From Rhizobium sp. CCGE531 (GTDB lineage Bacteria > Pseudomonadota > Alphaproteobacteria > Rhizobiales > Rhizobiaceae), in the NCBI RefSeq assembly GCF_003627795.1, contig NZ_CP032686.1, forward strand, positions 124,001 to 188,000: a stretch of DNA of 64,000 bases. Reading direction: 5' to 3'. Within the stretch, counting starts at the first letter, position 1. Each line of letters opens with the position of its first letter. Shown in pieces: positions 17,631-26,370 of this stretch. The notes beneath the pieces are model-generated. The model did not search any database and was not told where the DNA came from. It was given only the letters and a program-made list of their open reading frames with translations. A program made the translations under genes and the position numbers.

Positions 17631-18194
17631 CCTATGAGACGATCCGCTGTTGGGCAAAGAAATTCGGCCCGGACTACGCCGGCGGCTTGCGTCGGAAAGC
17701 GGCGAGCCTAACTGACGCGTGGCATCTGGACGAAGTGGTGGTGGCGATCGGTAGCGCAAACACTGGCTCTGGCGTGCTGTCGACCAAGACGGCTACGTTC
17801 TCGACGAAATCGTCCAGGCTCGCCGCAATACCAAGGCTGCCAAGCGCCTTTTGATCCGGCTGATGAAGAAGCAGGATGCCTGCCCAAGCGTATCGTCATA
17901 GACAGACTCCGCTCTTACGGTGCTGCACGGCGCCAGATCATGTCGACGGTCGAGCATCGATCGCACAAAGGGTTGAACAACCACGCTGAAAACTCGCACC
18001 TGCCGCTGCGAAAACGGGAGCGGGCGATGCAGCGGTTCCGCTCTCCAGGTGCCTTACAATATTTCGTCAGCGTCTTCTCCGCGGTCCGAAACCTTTTCGT
18101 CCCTGCACTTTCCAAACGCTCAGCCATCAACGTCCATTTGCATCGCCTCGGAGCGATGGCACATTGGAAGGCGGTCACTGGGACGGTAGCCTAA
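17631..18194 (+). pseudogene. IS6-family transposase, C-terminal part, frameshifted
   Basis: Translating across frames gives SYETIRCWAKKFG, then WHLDEVVV with the first catalytic Asp, RIVIDRLRSYGAA with the second Asp, and NNHAENSHLPLRKRER with the catalytic Glu, ending at 18194. At least two frameshifts occur, near 17755 and 17880. The N-terminal 60 or so residues, including the helix-turn-helix region, are missing. The homology starts abruptly near 17620-17631. The remnant at 25425-25560 supplies just the missing N-terminal part in the opposite orientation. Confidence 0.8.
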
Positions 18195-18320
18195 TCAAAC
18201 CAGCCTGCTGAAAGCCTGCTCGCCCTAGTTAACCTGACATCACCCCTCTGGCGCCTTGCGGCGGTTCAGGGCATCCTATGATGGCTGAAAATTGTGTTTA
18301 TGGCAGTTGGAGGAAGGCCG

Positions 18321-20282
18321 ATGCGCTGCTTTACCGTGCTTGGACCCTCGCAGACCGGAAAATCGACAGTCGTGGAAAAGCTCGGCTCCCTGGAGGGGAC
18401 GCCGAGAAAATCCAGCTCCCCTTATGGATTGAACCTCACAGAATTCACCTTCGGAAACGAGGCGTGGTGTGCACTGGATGCGCCAGGACCCAACGAAGCG
18501 TTGGCGCATGCGCAGCACGCGCTTCTTGCCAGCGACGCCTGCATCCTGTGCGTTTCATCGGCACCCGAGGAGGCTGTGCTCGCCGCGCCCTATCTGCGGA
18601 TAGTCGAAGCCTCGGGGACGCCTTGCATCCTCTTCGTCAACCGGATGGACGAACCGAGAGGGCGGCTGAGGGACGTGATCGCCGCGCTTCAAGACTACGC
18701 CAACCACACCCTTTTGCTTCGCCAGATCCCGATCCGCGAGGGGGACAGGATCATCGGCAGTTGCGATCTGATTTCGGAACGGGCGTGGCGCTACCGGGAA
18801 GGCCAGACTTCGGCGCTGATCGCAATCCCCGAAAGCACCGCCGAACGCGAGCACGAAGCGCGCACCGAGCTCCTGGAACACCTGTCCGAATTCGATGACT
18901 GGCTTCTCGAGGAACTGATCGAGGACCGCGAGCCACCCAGCGACGCGCTCTATGCCATTTCATCACGGGTTCTCAGGGAAAACAGGATTATCCCGGTCCT
19001 GATCGGTGCTGCAAGTCACGGCAACGGCATGACGAGGCTGATGAAGGCGCTGCGCCACGAGGCGCCACCGGTAGGGGTTCTTCGGCAGCGTCTCGCTCAT
19101 GCGGGAACTGTCGATGAAGGCAAGCTGGTGGCCGTGAGCTTCCATGCCTATCATCGCCAGAATGTCGGCAAGACGGTGCTTGTGCGCGCACTTGGCGAGG
19201 GACTGCGGCAAGGCGCATCACTGGGCGGCTCCAGCCTCGGCGCCGTACAAAGTCTCGCAAACGGGCGGTCCAATTCGGCGGTTCTGCCTGCGCCGGGGGA
19301 TGTCTTCGCGACGGTCAAGTCCGACCATCTGCGCGTCCCTTCGCTGTTGACCCCCGGCGCGGTGGTCGCTCCGCCTGAGTGGACGGAACCACCCACGCCG
19401 ATGCTTGAAAGGATCCTAATTCCGGGCAGCGAGCGCGATGAGAACAAACTTTCCGAAACGCTGGCGAAACTTTCCGAGACGGATCGCGGCCTGAAAGTCT
19501 TGCAGGAGGAAGGCACGGGCGCTCAACTCGTCCGCGCCCAGGGGCCGGTGCATCTGCGTGATCTCTGCCGAACGCTGTCCGATGTCTTTCACATCTCCGT
19601 GACCGACCGAACGCCCAGCCCGATCTACCGCGAGACGATCACGAAACCATCGGAGGTTCATTACCGCCATCGCAAACAGACCGGCGGTGCCGGGCAATTC
19701 GCGGATGTGAAGCTGAGCATTCACCCCAACGAGCGCGGCCAGGGCTTCACCTTTGGCGAAACCGTCAAGGGCGGCGCCGTTCCGCGCAATTACATCCCCG
19801 CCGTCGAAGCGGGCGCGCGCGAAGCGATGGAGAAAGGACCGCTAGGCTTCGAAGTCATCGATGTCGGCGTAACGCTGTCAGATGGTCAGCACCATACTGT
19901 CGACAGTTCGGAACACGCCTTCCGGACTGCGTCGAAAATGGGGGTGCGCCAGGCGCTTTCCGAAGGATCGACCGTCTTGATGCAGCCGGTCTTCCGCAGC
20001 GAGTTCCACATCCCGTCGGTCTATTCGGGCAGCCTCGTCCAGATCGTCTCAGCCCTCAACGGCCAGGTTCTCGGCTTCGACCGTGATGAAACCGCCAAGG
20101 GATGGGACATCTTCCGGGCGCTCGTTCCGGGCGGCGCACTTGACGATCTGGCGCGGGCGCTGCGCTCGGCGACGCAGGGCATTGGTTATTTTTCCAAGAC
20201 CTTCGATCACTTCGAGGAACTATACGGCAAGGAAGCGGACGCCATTGTGAGGGCAAACGAGAAGCCAGGCATCGTACACTGA
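18321..20282 (+). CDS. Elongation factor G-like translational GTPase paralogue
   Basis: A 653-residue EF-G-like protein, slightly shorter than housekeeping EF-G (about 700). G1 is GPSQTGKS, G3 is reduced to DAPG, and G4 is NRMD in place of NKxD. The rest follows the family: domain II, domain III (DRGLKVLQEEGTGAQLVRAQG), domain IV (RHRKQTGGAGQFADVKL) and domain V (QPVFRSEFHIPSVYSGSLVQIVSAL). Switch I is not evident, so canonical translocation is doubtful. The start at 18321 follows GGAGG by seven bases. It resembles the divergent fusA-like paralogues of rhizobia, whose role is unsettled. It stands alone next to the transposase relic. Confidence 0.88.
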   Translation: MRCFTVLGPSQTGKSTVVEKLGSLEGTPRKSSSPYGLNLTEFTFGNEAWCALDAPGPNEALAHAQHALLASDACILCVSSAPEEAVLAAPYLRIVEASGTPCILFVNRMDEPRGRLRDVIAALQDYANHTLLLRQIPIREGDRIIGSCDLISERAWRYREGQTSALIAIPESTAEREHEARTELLEHLSEFDDWLLEELIEDREPPSDALYAISSRVLRENRIIPVLIGAASHGNGMTRLMKALRHEAPPVGVLRQRLAHAGTVDEGKLVAVSFHAYHRQNVGKTVLVRALGEGLRQGASLGGSSLGAVQSLANGRSNSAVLPAPGDVFATVKSDHLRVPSLLTPGAVVAPPEWTEPPTPMLERILIPGSERDENKLSETLAKLSETDRGLKVLQEEGTGAQLVRAQGPVHLRDLCRTLSDVFHISVTDRTPSPIYRETITKPSEVHYRHRKQTGGAGQFADVKLSIHPNERGQGFTFGETVKGGAVPRNYIPAVEAGAREAMEKGPLGFEVIDVGVTLSDGQHHTVDSSEHAFRTASKMGVRQALSEGSTVLMQPVFRSEFHIPSVYSGSLVQIVSALNGQVLGFDRDETAKGWDIFRALVPGGALDDLARALRSATQGIGYFSKTFDHFEELYGKEADAIVRANEKPGIVH

Positions 20283-20754
20283 AACGCTACCGCCACTTCA
20301 TGTTCGTACGCAGAGCCGGGCTCACGCCCGCCTTTACGTGCGTGAAACGTTTGCAGTTGTAGTAGCACAGGCCCGCGGTTGGGGCTTGCTTACGGGTATC
20401 AGATAGCCGTCGCGTAAATTAGAATCAGCCAAGATCGTACTTTAAATTGGCCGGCAGGCTCGAAGATTTCCATGACCGCGTTTGTCAAGTTCAGGCAGCA
20501 CGGGACAGTAGGGCAGAGGTATGCTTCCAAGTGTACTTTAAATTACAAGCTTTTAGAAAATGATCAGCTCAGATCCGGCCTGTTTTGATGCCCGAAATTG
20601 ATGAGGCGTAACAGCTGCGGCGCGGACCATCGATGAAGACGGGGATGCGCGGAGCCTAACGCTCGTCTTGAAGTAGTTCATTATCCGACTGTCGGAAGAT
20701 CTCACGCTGCCCTCGTCAACAAGACCTGCATCCGGCAAATTTTCGATGGCTGTG
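20283..20754. other. Intergenic stretch with a 12-base direct repeat
   Basis: No gene is supported here. GTACTTTAAATT occurs at 20437-20448 and again at 20533-20544, 96 bases apart. A minus-strand open frame (20553-20834) overlaps the DUF3422 gene end and shows no domain. Confidence 0.5.
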
Positions 20755-22056
20755 TCAGGTCTCGGCTTTGAGAGCGTGCTTGACGCGTAGAATGCTGATG
20801 ACGACGGTTCCCACAACCACCGGAATGGCGACAAGCATCACTAGGGGATTCAAGTGGAACCCTGCATGATCTGCAGTCTCGAAAATAAACTTCAGCAAAC
20901 TCAGCAGGTAATAGCTGATTGCAATAATCGAAAATCCTTCTACTGCACGTTGGATCTTGACTTGCGTGGCAGCCCGCTCGGCCATTGCCTGGATCTGCGT
21001 CGCGTTCTGGAACTCGATCTCCACTTGAATCCGCGTTTGCAGCAGGTCGAGCAGGTGCATCGTAGCTCTCGATAATTGATCCAGCCTCAACGCTGTTGCC
21101 TCGCAGGTGCGAACCGCGGGCTTAAATCGCCGCTCTACGAAGGTGCCGAAGCGCTGGAAGCCAATAACATGAGTCTCCCGCAACAAAGCAACGCGCTCTT
21201 CGACAATCTTCGCGTAAGCAGCGGTTGCTCCGAACCTGTTTCTGGTCTCCGCACTCGCTGAAATGATGTGCGATGAGAGGATGGTGATCTCCTCAAGCAG
21301 CTGCTTGTGTGCATTTGCAGGTGTGATCAAGTTTCGGTTCGTCAGTTGGACGAGTTCCGCATCATAACCACCCAGAAGCGGCGCTAGGCGCCGCGCCTCC
21401 GGCAATCCGAGGAGCGCCATCGACCTGTAGGTTTCGATCTCAAAGATGCGGCGTACCATTCGCCCCAGGCGATGTGCGTTCAGGTCCTTGTTGAACAAGA
21501 TGATCCTGCTTGAGTTATCATCCCGAACGCGAAAATCGGAACAAACTTGCGCCGAGCCACCGCCGATCGATGATGCGGCGCAATCGCCAAAGCCAAAGGC
21601 TTTCAGAATCGGTCCTAGCTCATTAGGAGGGCTCCCAAGGACGAGGATGCTGACGTGGCAAACAAGCAGGGGAGAAATCAATCCCGCGAGCTGCGCGAAA
21701 TCACCTTCCACGAGGTCAGGTTCTGGCCAACGCTCCGGCTCGGACTCTAGCTTCCGAACCCGTGTTACCGTCACGAACTCAGTATGCCGCTCAACCCTTA
21801 CGGAAACGCCGCCGTCGACTTCGAGGGTATCGTGGAACTCCTTGATCGCTCCATCTAAGGGCATGAACGCCAAGTGCTCGACGATCGCCGGACCGTTGAA
21901 ATAAATCGACGGTCGAGCGTGAAGCTCGGAGTTGAAGTCTGCTGACTTTTGCAAAATTGCGGCTGAGCTGAAGACGGGTGGTTTGGAGGCAGAGACAGTC
22001 GCCGAAACTGTACGAGCGTCTTCCGCACCCTCGGATGCCACGTCGATTTTCCCCAT
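20755..22056 (-). CDS. DUF3422 family protein
   Basis: About 433 residues. The N-terminal part has the family hallmark NSELHARPSIYF and the segment VRVERHTEFVTVTRVR; the middle is predicted helical (NRLDTLLQTRIQVEIEFQ-like), and two membrane segments close the C-terminus (about residues 370-425, IIAISYYLLSLLKFIF and LVMLVAIPVVVGTVV). It is probably an inner-membrane protein with a large cytoplasmic region; the family has no established function. The start at 22056 (MGKIDVAS) is preceded by AGGGGG; the longer open frame to 22137 has no better site. It lies downstream of the cyclase gene on the same strand, with a 120-base gap. Confidence 0.8.
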   Translation of the reverse strand: MGKIDVASEGAEDARTVSATVSASKPPVFSSAAILQKSADFNSELHARPSIYFNGPAIVEHLAFMPLDGAIKEFHDTLEVDGGVSVRVERHTEFVTVTRVRKLESEPERWPEPDLVEGDFAQLAGLISPLLVCHVSILVLGSPPNELGPILKAFGFGDCAASSIGGGSAQVCSDFRVRDDNSSRIILFNKDLNAHRLGRMVRRIFEIETYRSMALLGLPEARRLAPLLGGYDAELVQLTNRNLITPANAHKQLLEEITILSSHIISASAETRNRFGATAAYAKIVEERVALLRETHVIGFQRFGTFVERRFKPAVRTCEATALRLDQLSRATMHLLDLLQTRIQVEIEFQNATQIQAMAERAATQVKIQRAVEGFSIIAISYYLLSLLKFIFETADHAGFHLNPLVMLVAIPVVVGTVVISILRVKHALKAET

Positions 22057-22176
22057 ACCCACGATCCCCCTTGTCGTAGACCTATATGAACTGAATGCTG
22101 ACAAGTTGAAAGTCCCGCTGAGGTGTGACCAATTCACCGTGCAAACGCGACAGAAAGGGGCACGTCGAGGCGATAG

Positions 22177-23496
22177 TCAACAGTCTGGGTCACGTGATAG
22201 ACCGTAAACTGCGGCAGGCTGGCTCACACCCTTCAACGTGAAAAATCCGAGCCGTTCAAATCCGTTTTGGACGTGCGAAGCGAATAGTTCGGAGGCCAAC
22301 AGGTTGCGTTCGACCGTATCGCACAACTTCTCCATCCTGGCCGCCTCGTTGACAGCTCTGCCGATTGCCGTGAAATCAAGTCTGCGGGCAGCTCCGACGT
22401 TTCCATAGAATACGTCTCCGATATGCAGAACTATATCGACGAGGAGCTCGGGTTTCTCGGAAACCAATCGTGCCCGGTTGATCGTTGCATTCGCCTCGAT
22501 TGCCATCTTCGCGGCGGACAAGGCCCTTTCACACGCGTTAGCCGGCTCTTCAATATCAGTTGGGAAGATAGCAAGCAGGCTGTCACCCATAAATTTGAGG
22601 ATCTCGCCGCCGAACTGCTCAACCGGCCCCCCGATTGCGTCGAAATGCTCGTTCAGCCAACCGACGATACGCTCTGGCGGAAAACGTTCGTTGAGCGCCG
22701 TGAAGCTCTTGATGTCGGCAAGCAGGATGGCAGCATGGATGGCTTCACCATTGCCGCGCCGCGTCTGGCCGCTGAGGATGCGGCCGCTTGTGCGGGCTCC
22801 GGTATAAACGGCGAGCATGTCGGTCGCGACACGCATTGCCGCGATGCGGTAGCAGGCGAGGGCGAGGGCAGGTAGAAATTCATCCAGGGCGGCAATCTGG
22901 CTGTCGGAGAACCCCTCCGGGCTATCGACAGCCAATGAGAAGCCGATACCAGCCAGCGCGGTTCCCCCGGGAAACCGGGCAAGTTTCACCAGGTAGTCGG
23001 TTGCCCCAAGATCGGTTAGTTCGCTTAGCAGCGGAAACCCGGTTGCGTCACCGTCGGGCGGCAGCCTCCAGCGCCCAACCTCGATGTCTCGTGAAAGAAG
23101 ATATGAAATAGGCGAGCGGCGAAACATCGCGTCACCCGCTTCGCCGTGCTCTTGTATTTCGAGCGAGATGCTCGATGACCGCGACCAGGAAACTGAAGAG
23201 CCTTTCTGAAGCGGATCAATGGACGGCATGGCTATCGATGCCCTAACGAGTGGATAGCCGAGCCTGGTCAGCCGTTCTGAAACTCCGGTCAGGATTTCTT
23301 CGATGCTGTCGCTGATCAGGCCCATAGCTATGATCCAGTCGACCAACTCCCGCGTCTGCGTCACTTCATAAATCCCTTTGAGCGGCAAGATTTGAGAAGA
23401 TTGTCGACCGAGTTTGGTGCTTCGGTCCAAATCACTGACAGGCAGCCTAGCATGGAAACTGGCGAAAGTAGCTTTGTGTGCTGGAGCAACGGTCAA
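22177..23496 (-). CDS. Class III adenylate/guanylate cyclase
   Basis: A cytosolic enzyme of up to 439 residues. The C-terminal cyclase domain (about 250-430) has the first metal Asp in LLADIKSFTALNE, the KFMGD strand with the second Asp (GGEILKFMGDSLLAIF), and the transition-state pair in DFTAIGRAVNEAARME (Asn and Arg). Lys and Asp at the purine-binding positions favour ATP and hence cAMP. The N-terminal 240 residues form a sensory module without a clear transmembrane segment, of the type found before many rhizobial cyclases. Its signal is unknown. It is followed on the same strand by the DUF3422 gene. Start choice is uncertain, since no strong ribosome site is visible. Confidence 0.88.
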   Translation of the reverse strand: MTVAPAHKATFASFHARLPVSDLDRSTKLGRQSSQILPLKGIYEVTQTRELVDWIIAMGLISDSIEEILTGVSERLTRLGYPLVRASIAMPSIDPLQKGSSVSWSRSSSISLEIQEHGEAGDAMFRRSPISYLLSRDIEVGRWRLPPDGDATGFPLLSELTDLGATDYLVKLARFPGGTALAGIGFSLAVDSPEGFSDSQIAALDEFLPALALACYRIAAMRVATDMLAVYTGARTSGRILSGQTRRGNGEAIHAAILLADIKSFTALNERFPPERIVGWLNEHFDAIGGPVEQFGGEILKFMGDSLLAIFPTDIEEPANACERALSAAKMAIEANATINRARLVSEKPELLVDIVLHIGDVFYGNVGAARRLDFTAIGRAVNEAARMEKLCDTVERNLLASELFASHVQNGFERLGFFTLKGVSQPAAVYGLSRDPDC

Positions 23497-23692
23497 GCCG
23501 AAGGGCAGTCCAACCGCCTCAAGATGTTGAAGCGAGCAATGTACGGCTGCGCCGGCCCAGAACTGATGAGGGCGAGAATGCTGTCGCTGAATCCCAGAAA
23601 TTGAAGATGAGCCTGATTAAATGCAAAACGACACTTTGCTAAGGAACTGGTTCGGTGGCAAGCTTTCCTACCGAAAGGTCGAGAGGACAGCT

Positions 23693-23974
23693 ATGTCGAA
23701 TGTCTCAAAGGTCAGCATCGCAGTAACGCCTCAGCAAGCTGAGCTCCTCCGCGATGCGGTCGAAAGCGGCGCCAATGCCAGCAGCAGCGAAATTGTCCGC
23801 GAAGCTGTGCGTGATTGGTCTGCAAAATGGGCCACCCGGAAGAACGACATCGAGCATCTGCGTGAATTGTGGGCTAAAGGCAAGGCTAGTGGTGCACCGA
23901 AGGCTATTGATTTCGAGGCGACCCAAGAAAAAGCCCGCCAGAAATTGAACGCCGCTCGCAACCATGGTGGTTAG
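23693..23974 (+). CDS. parD: ParD-type antitoxin
   Basis: The 93-residue protein has an N-terminal ribbon-helix-helix region (VSKVSIAVTPQQAELLRDAVESG, then SSSEIVREAVRDW) and a charged C-terminal toxin-binding tail. The start at 23693 is chosen over the open frame at 23621 because it begins with the RHH strand and has GAGAGGA upstream. The next gene, a ParE start, overlaps it by 11 bases as in functional ParDE pairs, but that toxin is truncated. The antitoxin may now be an orphan. Confidence 0.82.
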   Translation: MSNVSKVSIAVTPQQAELLRDAVESGANASSSEIVREAVRDWSAKWATRKNDIEHLRELWAKGKASGAPKAIDFEATQEKARQKLNAARNHGG

Positions 23975-24068
23975 GCTTGTTTGGTCGCCTCAAGCCGAGG
24001 ACGACGACGTCATCAGTATTTATGTCGAGATCGGTCTTCACCAACCACAGGCAGCTGAACGCTATTGA
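23964..24068 (+). pseudogene. ParE-type toxin, truncated after 34 residues
   Basis: The frame starts within the parD end and reads VVRLVWSPQAEDDDVISIYVEI, the typical first strand and helix of ParE (RLVWSPxAExDLxxIY). It stops at TGA (24066-24068). ParE proteins are about 95-100 residues, and the following sequence in other frames does not look like the rest of ParE. A deletion or unrelated junction after residue 34 has probably removed the toxin core. The sequence to about 24193 holds nothing else I can support. Confidence 0.7.
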
Positions 24069-24319
24069 GCAGTTTAGACAGGGGATCGCAGCGGGAACCG
24101 TGGCGCTTCTGCTGTTTTGGTTCAATGAGCAGATTGGCGGTCGGTACCAAGATGCGAAAGAGCTTTCCCTGCCATTCGATTCCCTTCAAGAGCTCAAACA
24201 ACGCATGATCCGGCTCGCTCCTGATTGGCGTCCTCCATGTGTGTCTCCCTGATTTTCAAGGTTTTCTCGTAAGGCGCCGAGATTGAAGAGTTGAAAGCAA
24301 CGATTATCGCCTGCTTCCG

Positions 24320-24574
24320 ATTTCGAGCCGGCAATCGGGGAATTTTTCTGACGCCAACCGCAAAGAGACGAGTAGGCGCAACCGCGAAGGTTACGGCAAG
24401 GATTTCCTTGATTGCGTCTGCGCGCCGCTGGCTGAGGTTGAGAGTGTGCTGGTCGCTTCGGCCGACGTTGACTCGGCCAGGCGGGGAGGATCTACGAAGT
24501 TCTTTGCTATTTCCCACCAGCTGTGGGCCATCGCGAAACGGGATTTGGAGTAAATTTAGTGTGGAATTTAACAT
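24320..24574 (-). pseudogene. OmpA C-terminal (peptidoglycan-binding) domain relic
   Basis: The reverse-strand frame reads IPFRDGPQL, then GRSDQHTLNLSQRRADAIKEIL and RLFAVGVRK. This follows the OmpA-like pattern (F-x-x-G, GHTDxxGxxxxNxxLSxxRAxAV, RLxxxG), with GHTD changed to GRSD. There is no signal peptide, no upstream beta-barrel and no conserved C-terminus. It appears to be a decayed fragment of a cell-wall-anchoring outer-membrane protein. Confidence 0.6.
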
Positions 24575-24797
24575 CTATGACCTAACTATCCTTGCGCAAC
24601 TATCGATTACGAAGATACGTCATACGACTAAAGATTGATATCTGAATGAGCTCGCCAGTAACAACAGCATATTTCGGTCGGATTTGTTCCCTTTAATCTT
24701 GCTCCTTTGTTCGCCAAGTGGTCACGATCTTAATATGTTGAATTTAAAAGTCTCATGGCCGTCCTGTATATCGGCTTTAAGCTCTAAGGATTCTACC

Positions 24798-25292
24798 ATG
24801 AAGAAAATCATCGCATTGGCCTTGCTTGCATTAACGTCTCCTCTCACGGCGCACGCTGCTACCTTGACATTTCCTGGTGACAAGCCCGTCGCAAGTATCA
24901 CCATTCCAGATAGCTGGAAGCCGGAGGAAACCGACGGCGGCATCCAGGGAACCTCGGACGATTCTGCGGTCTATCTTTCAGCCGAGGTCGCCAGCGGCAA
25001 ATCCATGGAGAAAGTTGTCACCGGTGCGATCGATTTTCTCGCAAAGAACAAAGTAACGATCGACCCCTCTACTCAAAAAGAGACGCCCACTACCGACGTC
25101 AACGGTATGCAGATGGCCACCCTGGAGTGGGATGGTAAGGATGAAGACGGCCCCGTCAGTGTCGGCTTGCTCATCGTGCAGGTGAGCGCTGACAACGCTC
25201 TCGTGGTGACGTACTGGGGAGACAAGGGGGAAGAAGACAAGCACGATGCTGAAGTCAAGGCAATCGTCGCCTCGATCAAGCCGGTTGAGTGA
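24798..25292 (+). CDS. Small secreted protein of unknown function
   Basis: A 164-residue protein with a clear Sec signal peptide (residues 1-20, MKKIIALALLALTSPLTAHA). The mature part has mixed beta/alpha character (PVASITIPDSWKPEE, GMQMATLEWDGKD, SVGLLIVQVS, ALVVTYWG) and a C-terminal helix (DAEVKAIVASIKPV). This resembles small periplasmic proteins related to PsbP/LpqN-like folds, but I do not recognise a named family. TAAGGA lies before the start at 24798; the longer frame to 24684 has no such site. A GC-rich hairpin follows the stop. It has no clear operon partners. Confidence 0.75.
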   Translation: MKKIIALALLALTSPLTAHAATLTFPGDKPVASITIPDSWKPEETDGGIQGTSDDSAVYLSAEVASGKSMEKVVTGAIDFLAKNKVTIDPSTQKETPTTDVNGMQMATLEWDGKDEDGPVSVGLLIVQVSADNALVVTYWGDKGEEDKHDAEVKAIVASIKPVE

Positions 25293-25302
25293 CTTAATCT
25301 GT

Positions 25303-25329
25303 GGCAGCGGTGAACTTGTCGCCGCTGCC
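25303..25329 (+). terminator. Hairpin after the small secreted protein gene
   Basis: GGCAGCGG (25303-25310) pairs exactly with CCGCTGCC (25322-25329) over an 11-base loop, starting 11 bases past the stop codon. The T-tract is poor, so termination would be weak or factor-assisted. Confidence 0.5.
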
Positions 25330-25424
25330 CGTGGGTTGTTGAGCTCCGCCCTGATTTGACCTTCTTTCCGCCCGGCGGCGACCCGGCCGGGTGGAGGCAG
25401 GCCTATGAGATGCCTCGCAATTTT

Positions 25425-25560
25425 GAACCAACTGCGGGTCATCGCGACAACGCCGTGTTCGAGCATCAATTCTTCGACTTCGCGCAGGCTGACTTTGAAA
25501 GGGAAATAGCGCCAGATCGCGCGGATCTCGATCGGCTTTGACGCGGCATCAAAGACGGGT
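25425..25560 (-). pseudogene. IS6-family transposase, N-terminal remnant
   Basis: The reverse-strand frame reads KPIEIRAIWRYFPFKVSL followed by REVEELMLEHGVV, matching the N-terminal part of IS6-type transposases (EI...A.W.Y..F.LSLR.VEE...ERG). Homology stops at EHGVV, where an intact protein would continue with VSYETIRRW. That continuation begins the fragment at 17631, on the opposite strand. The remainder, down to about 25330, is non-coding. Confidence 0.65.
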
Positions 25561-25611
25561 CTCGCTGTTTGGGCCTATGCCGCTGCTGCCGCAGTAGTGG
25601 GGTTGCCAGCC

Positions 25612-26370
25612 TCATGCGGCCGGCAGCACGCTGATCGGGATGTCGTCGCTGTCGTCGCCGCGCTCGAAGGCCATTTGGTCGGCGAGCTGGCGGAGTTGGT
25701 TGAAGTCGGCCGGGCCGTCGAAGGAGATGCCGCCGAGGCGGATGGCGAGGGAAAGCGGCGCGCCGTCGGCGCTGAAGGTGGCCGCGGCGACGCCTGCGCG
25801 GATGCGGGTGCCGATGTCGCAGGCGTTCTCGATCGTGGCGCCAGGCAGGAAGATGCCGAGTTCGTTGGTCGCAAGCCGCGCCACGAGATCGCCGCGACGA
25901 ACCGAAGACTGGATGATCGAGGCAAGCGATTGCATCACCGTGTCGGCCCATTGCAGCCCGTAGCGGCGGCCGATGTCGTCGAGCGTATCGACGATGACGG
26001 CGATGATGATGCCGCCGGTATCGGTGTCGGCATGCTTGCGCCGGTCGATAAAGTGCTCGACCGCCGCGGCAAAGGCCGTACCGTTCAGCGTCTTCGTCAC
26101 GCTGTCGTAGCGCGCCGCCTGGGTGACGTTTTCCTGCATCTTGCGGACGACGGCGTTGTTGAGCTGCAGGGTAAAAAGCAGCGGAAACGCCACAAATGCG
26201 GAAATAAGTGCTGCACCGACAAATCCGACCAAAAATGGTCGATCCGGCATCAATAAGTTTAATATAAGTAAAAGACCAACGGAACCGACCACGGCGCATA
26301 GCGCGCCGAGTGTGGCCCTCCGCAGGGCTTTGAAAATGGTGGCGGAGGGATGTCGCCGTTGTAGAATCAT
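25612..26370 (-). CDS. Membrane protein with degenerate GGDEF domain
   Basis: A 252-residue protein with two membrane segments near the N-terminus (about residues 18-42 and 46-70; LCAVVGSVGLLLILNLLM, FVGFVGAALISAFVAF) and a cytoplasmic GGDEF fold (85-250). The catalytic GGDEF signature is replaced by ATNEL within RLATNELGIFLPG, so cyclase activity is not expected. No EAL domain is present. It might bind a nucleotide or act as a structural sensor. It lies 834 bases upstream of, and divergent from, the type I secretion operon of the adhesin locus, where LapD normally supplies c-di-GMP control. A role in that locus is inference. The start at 26370 is the only long one. Confidence 0.82.
   Translation of the reverse strand: MILQRRHPSATIFKALRRATLGALCAVVGSVGLLLILNLLMPDRPFLVGFVGAALISAFVAFPLLFTLQLNNAVVRKMQENVTQAARYDSVTKTLNGTAFAAAVEHFIDRRKHADTDTGGIIIAVIVDTLDDIGRRYGLQWADTVMQSLASIIQSSVRRGDLVARLATNELGIFLPGATIENACDIGTRIRAGVAAATFSADGAPLSLAIRLGGISFDGPADFNQLRQLADQMAFERGDDSDDIPISVLPAA

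Noticed and set aside
24013..24201. Short open frames after the truncated ParE
   Set aside because: None continues the ParE fold or shows another domain on either strand.
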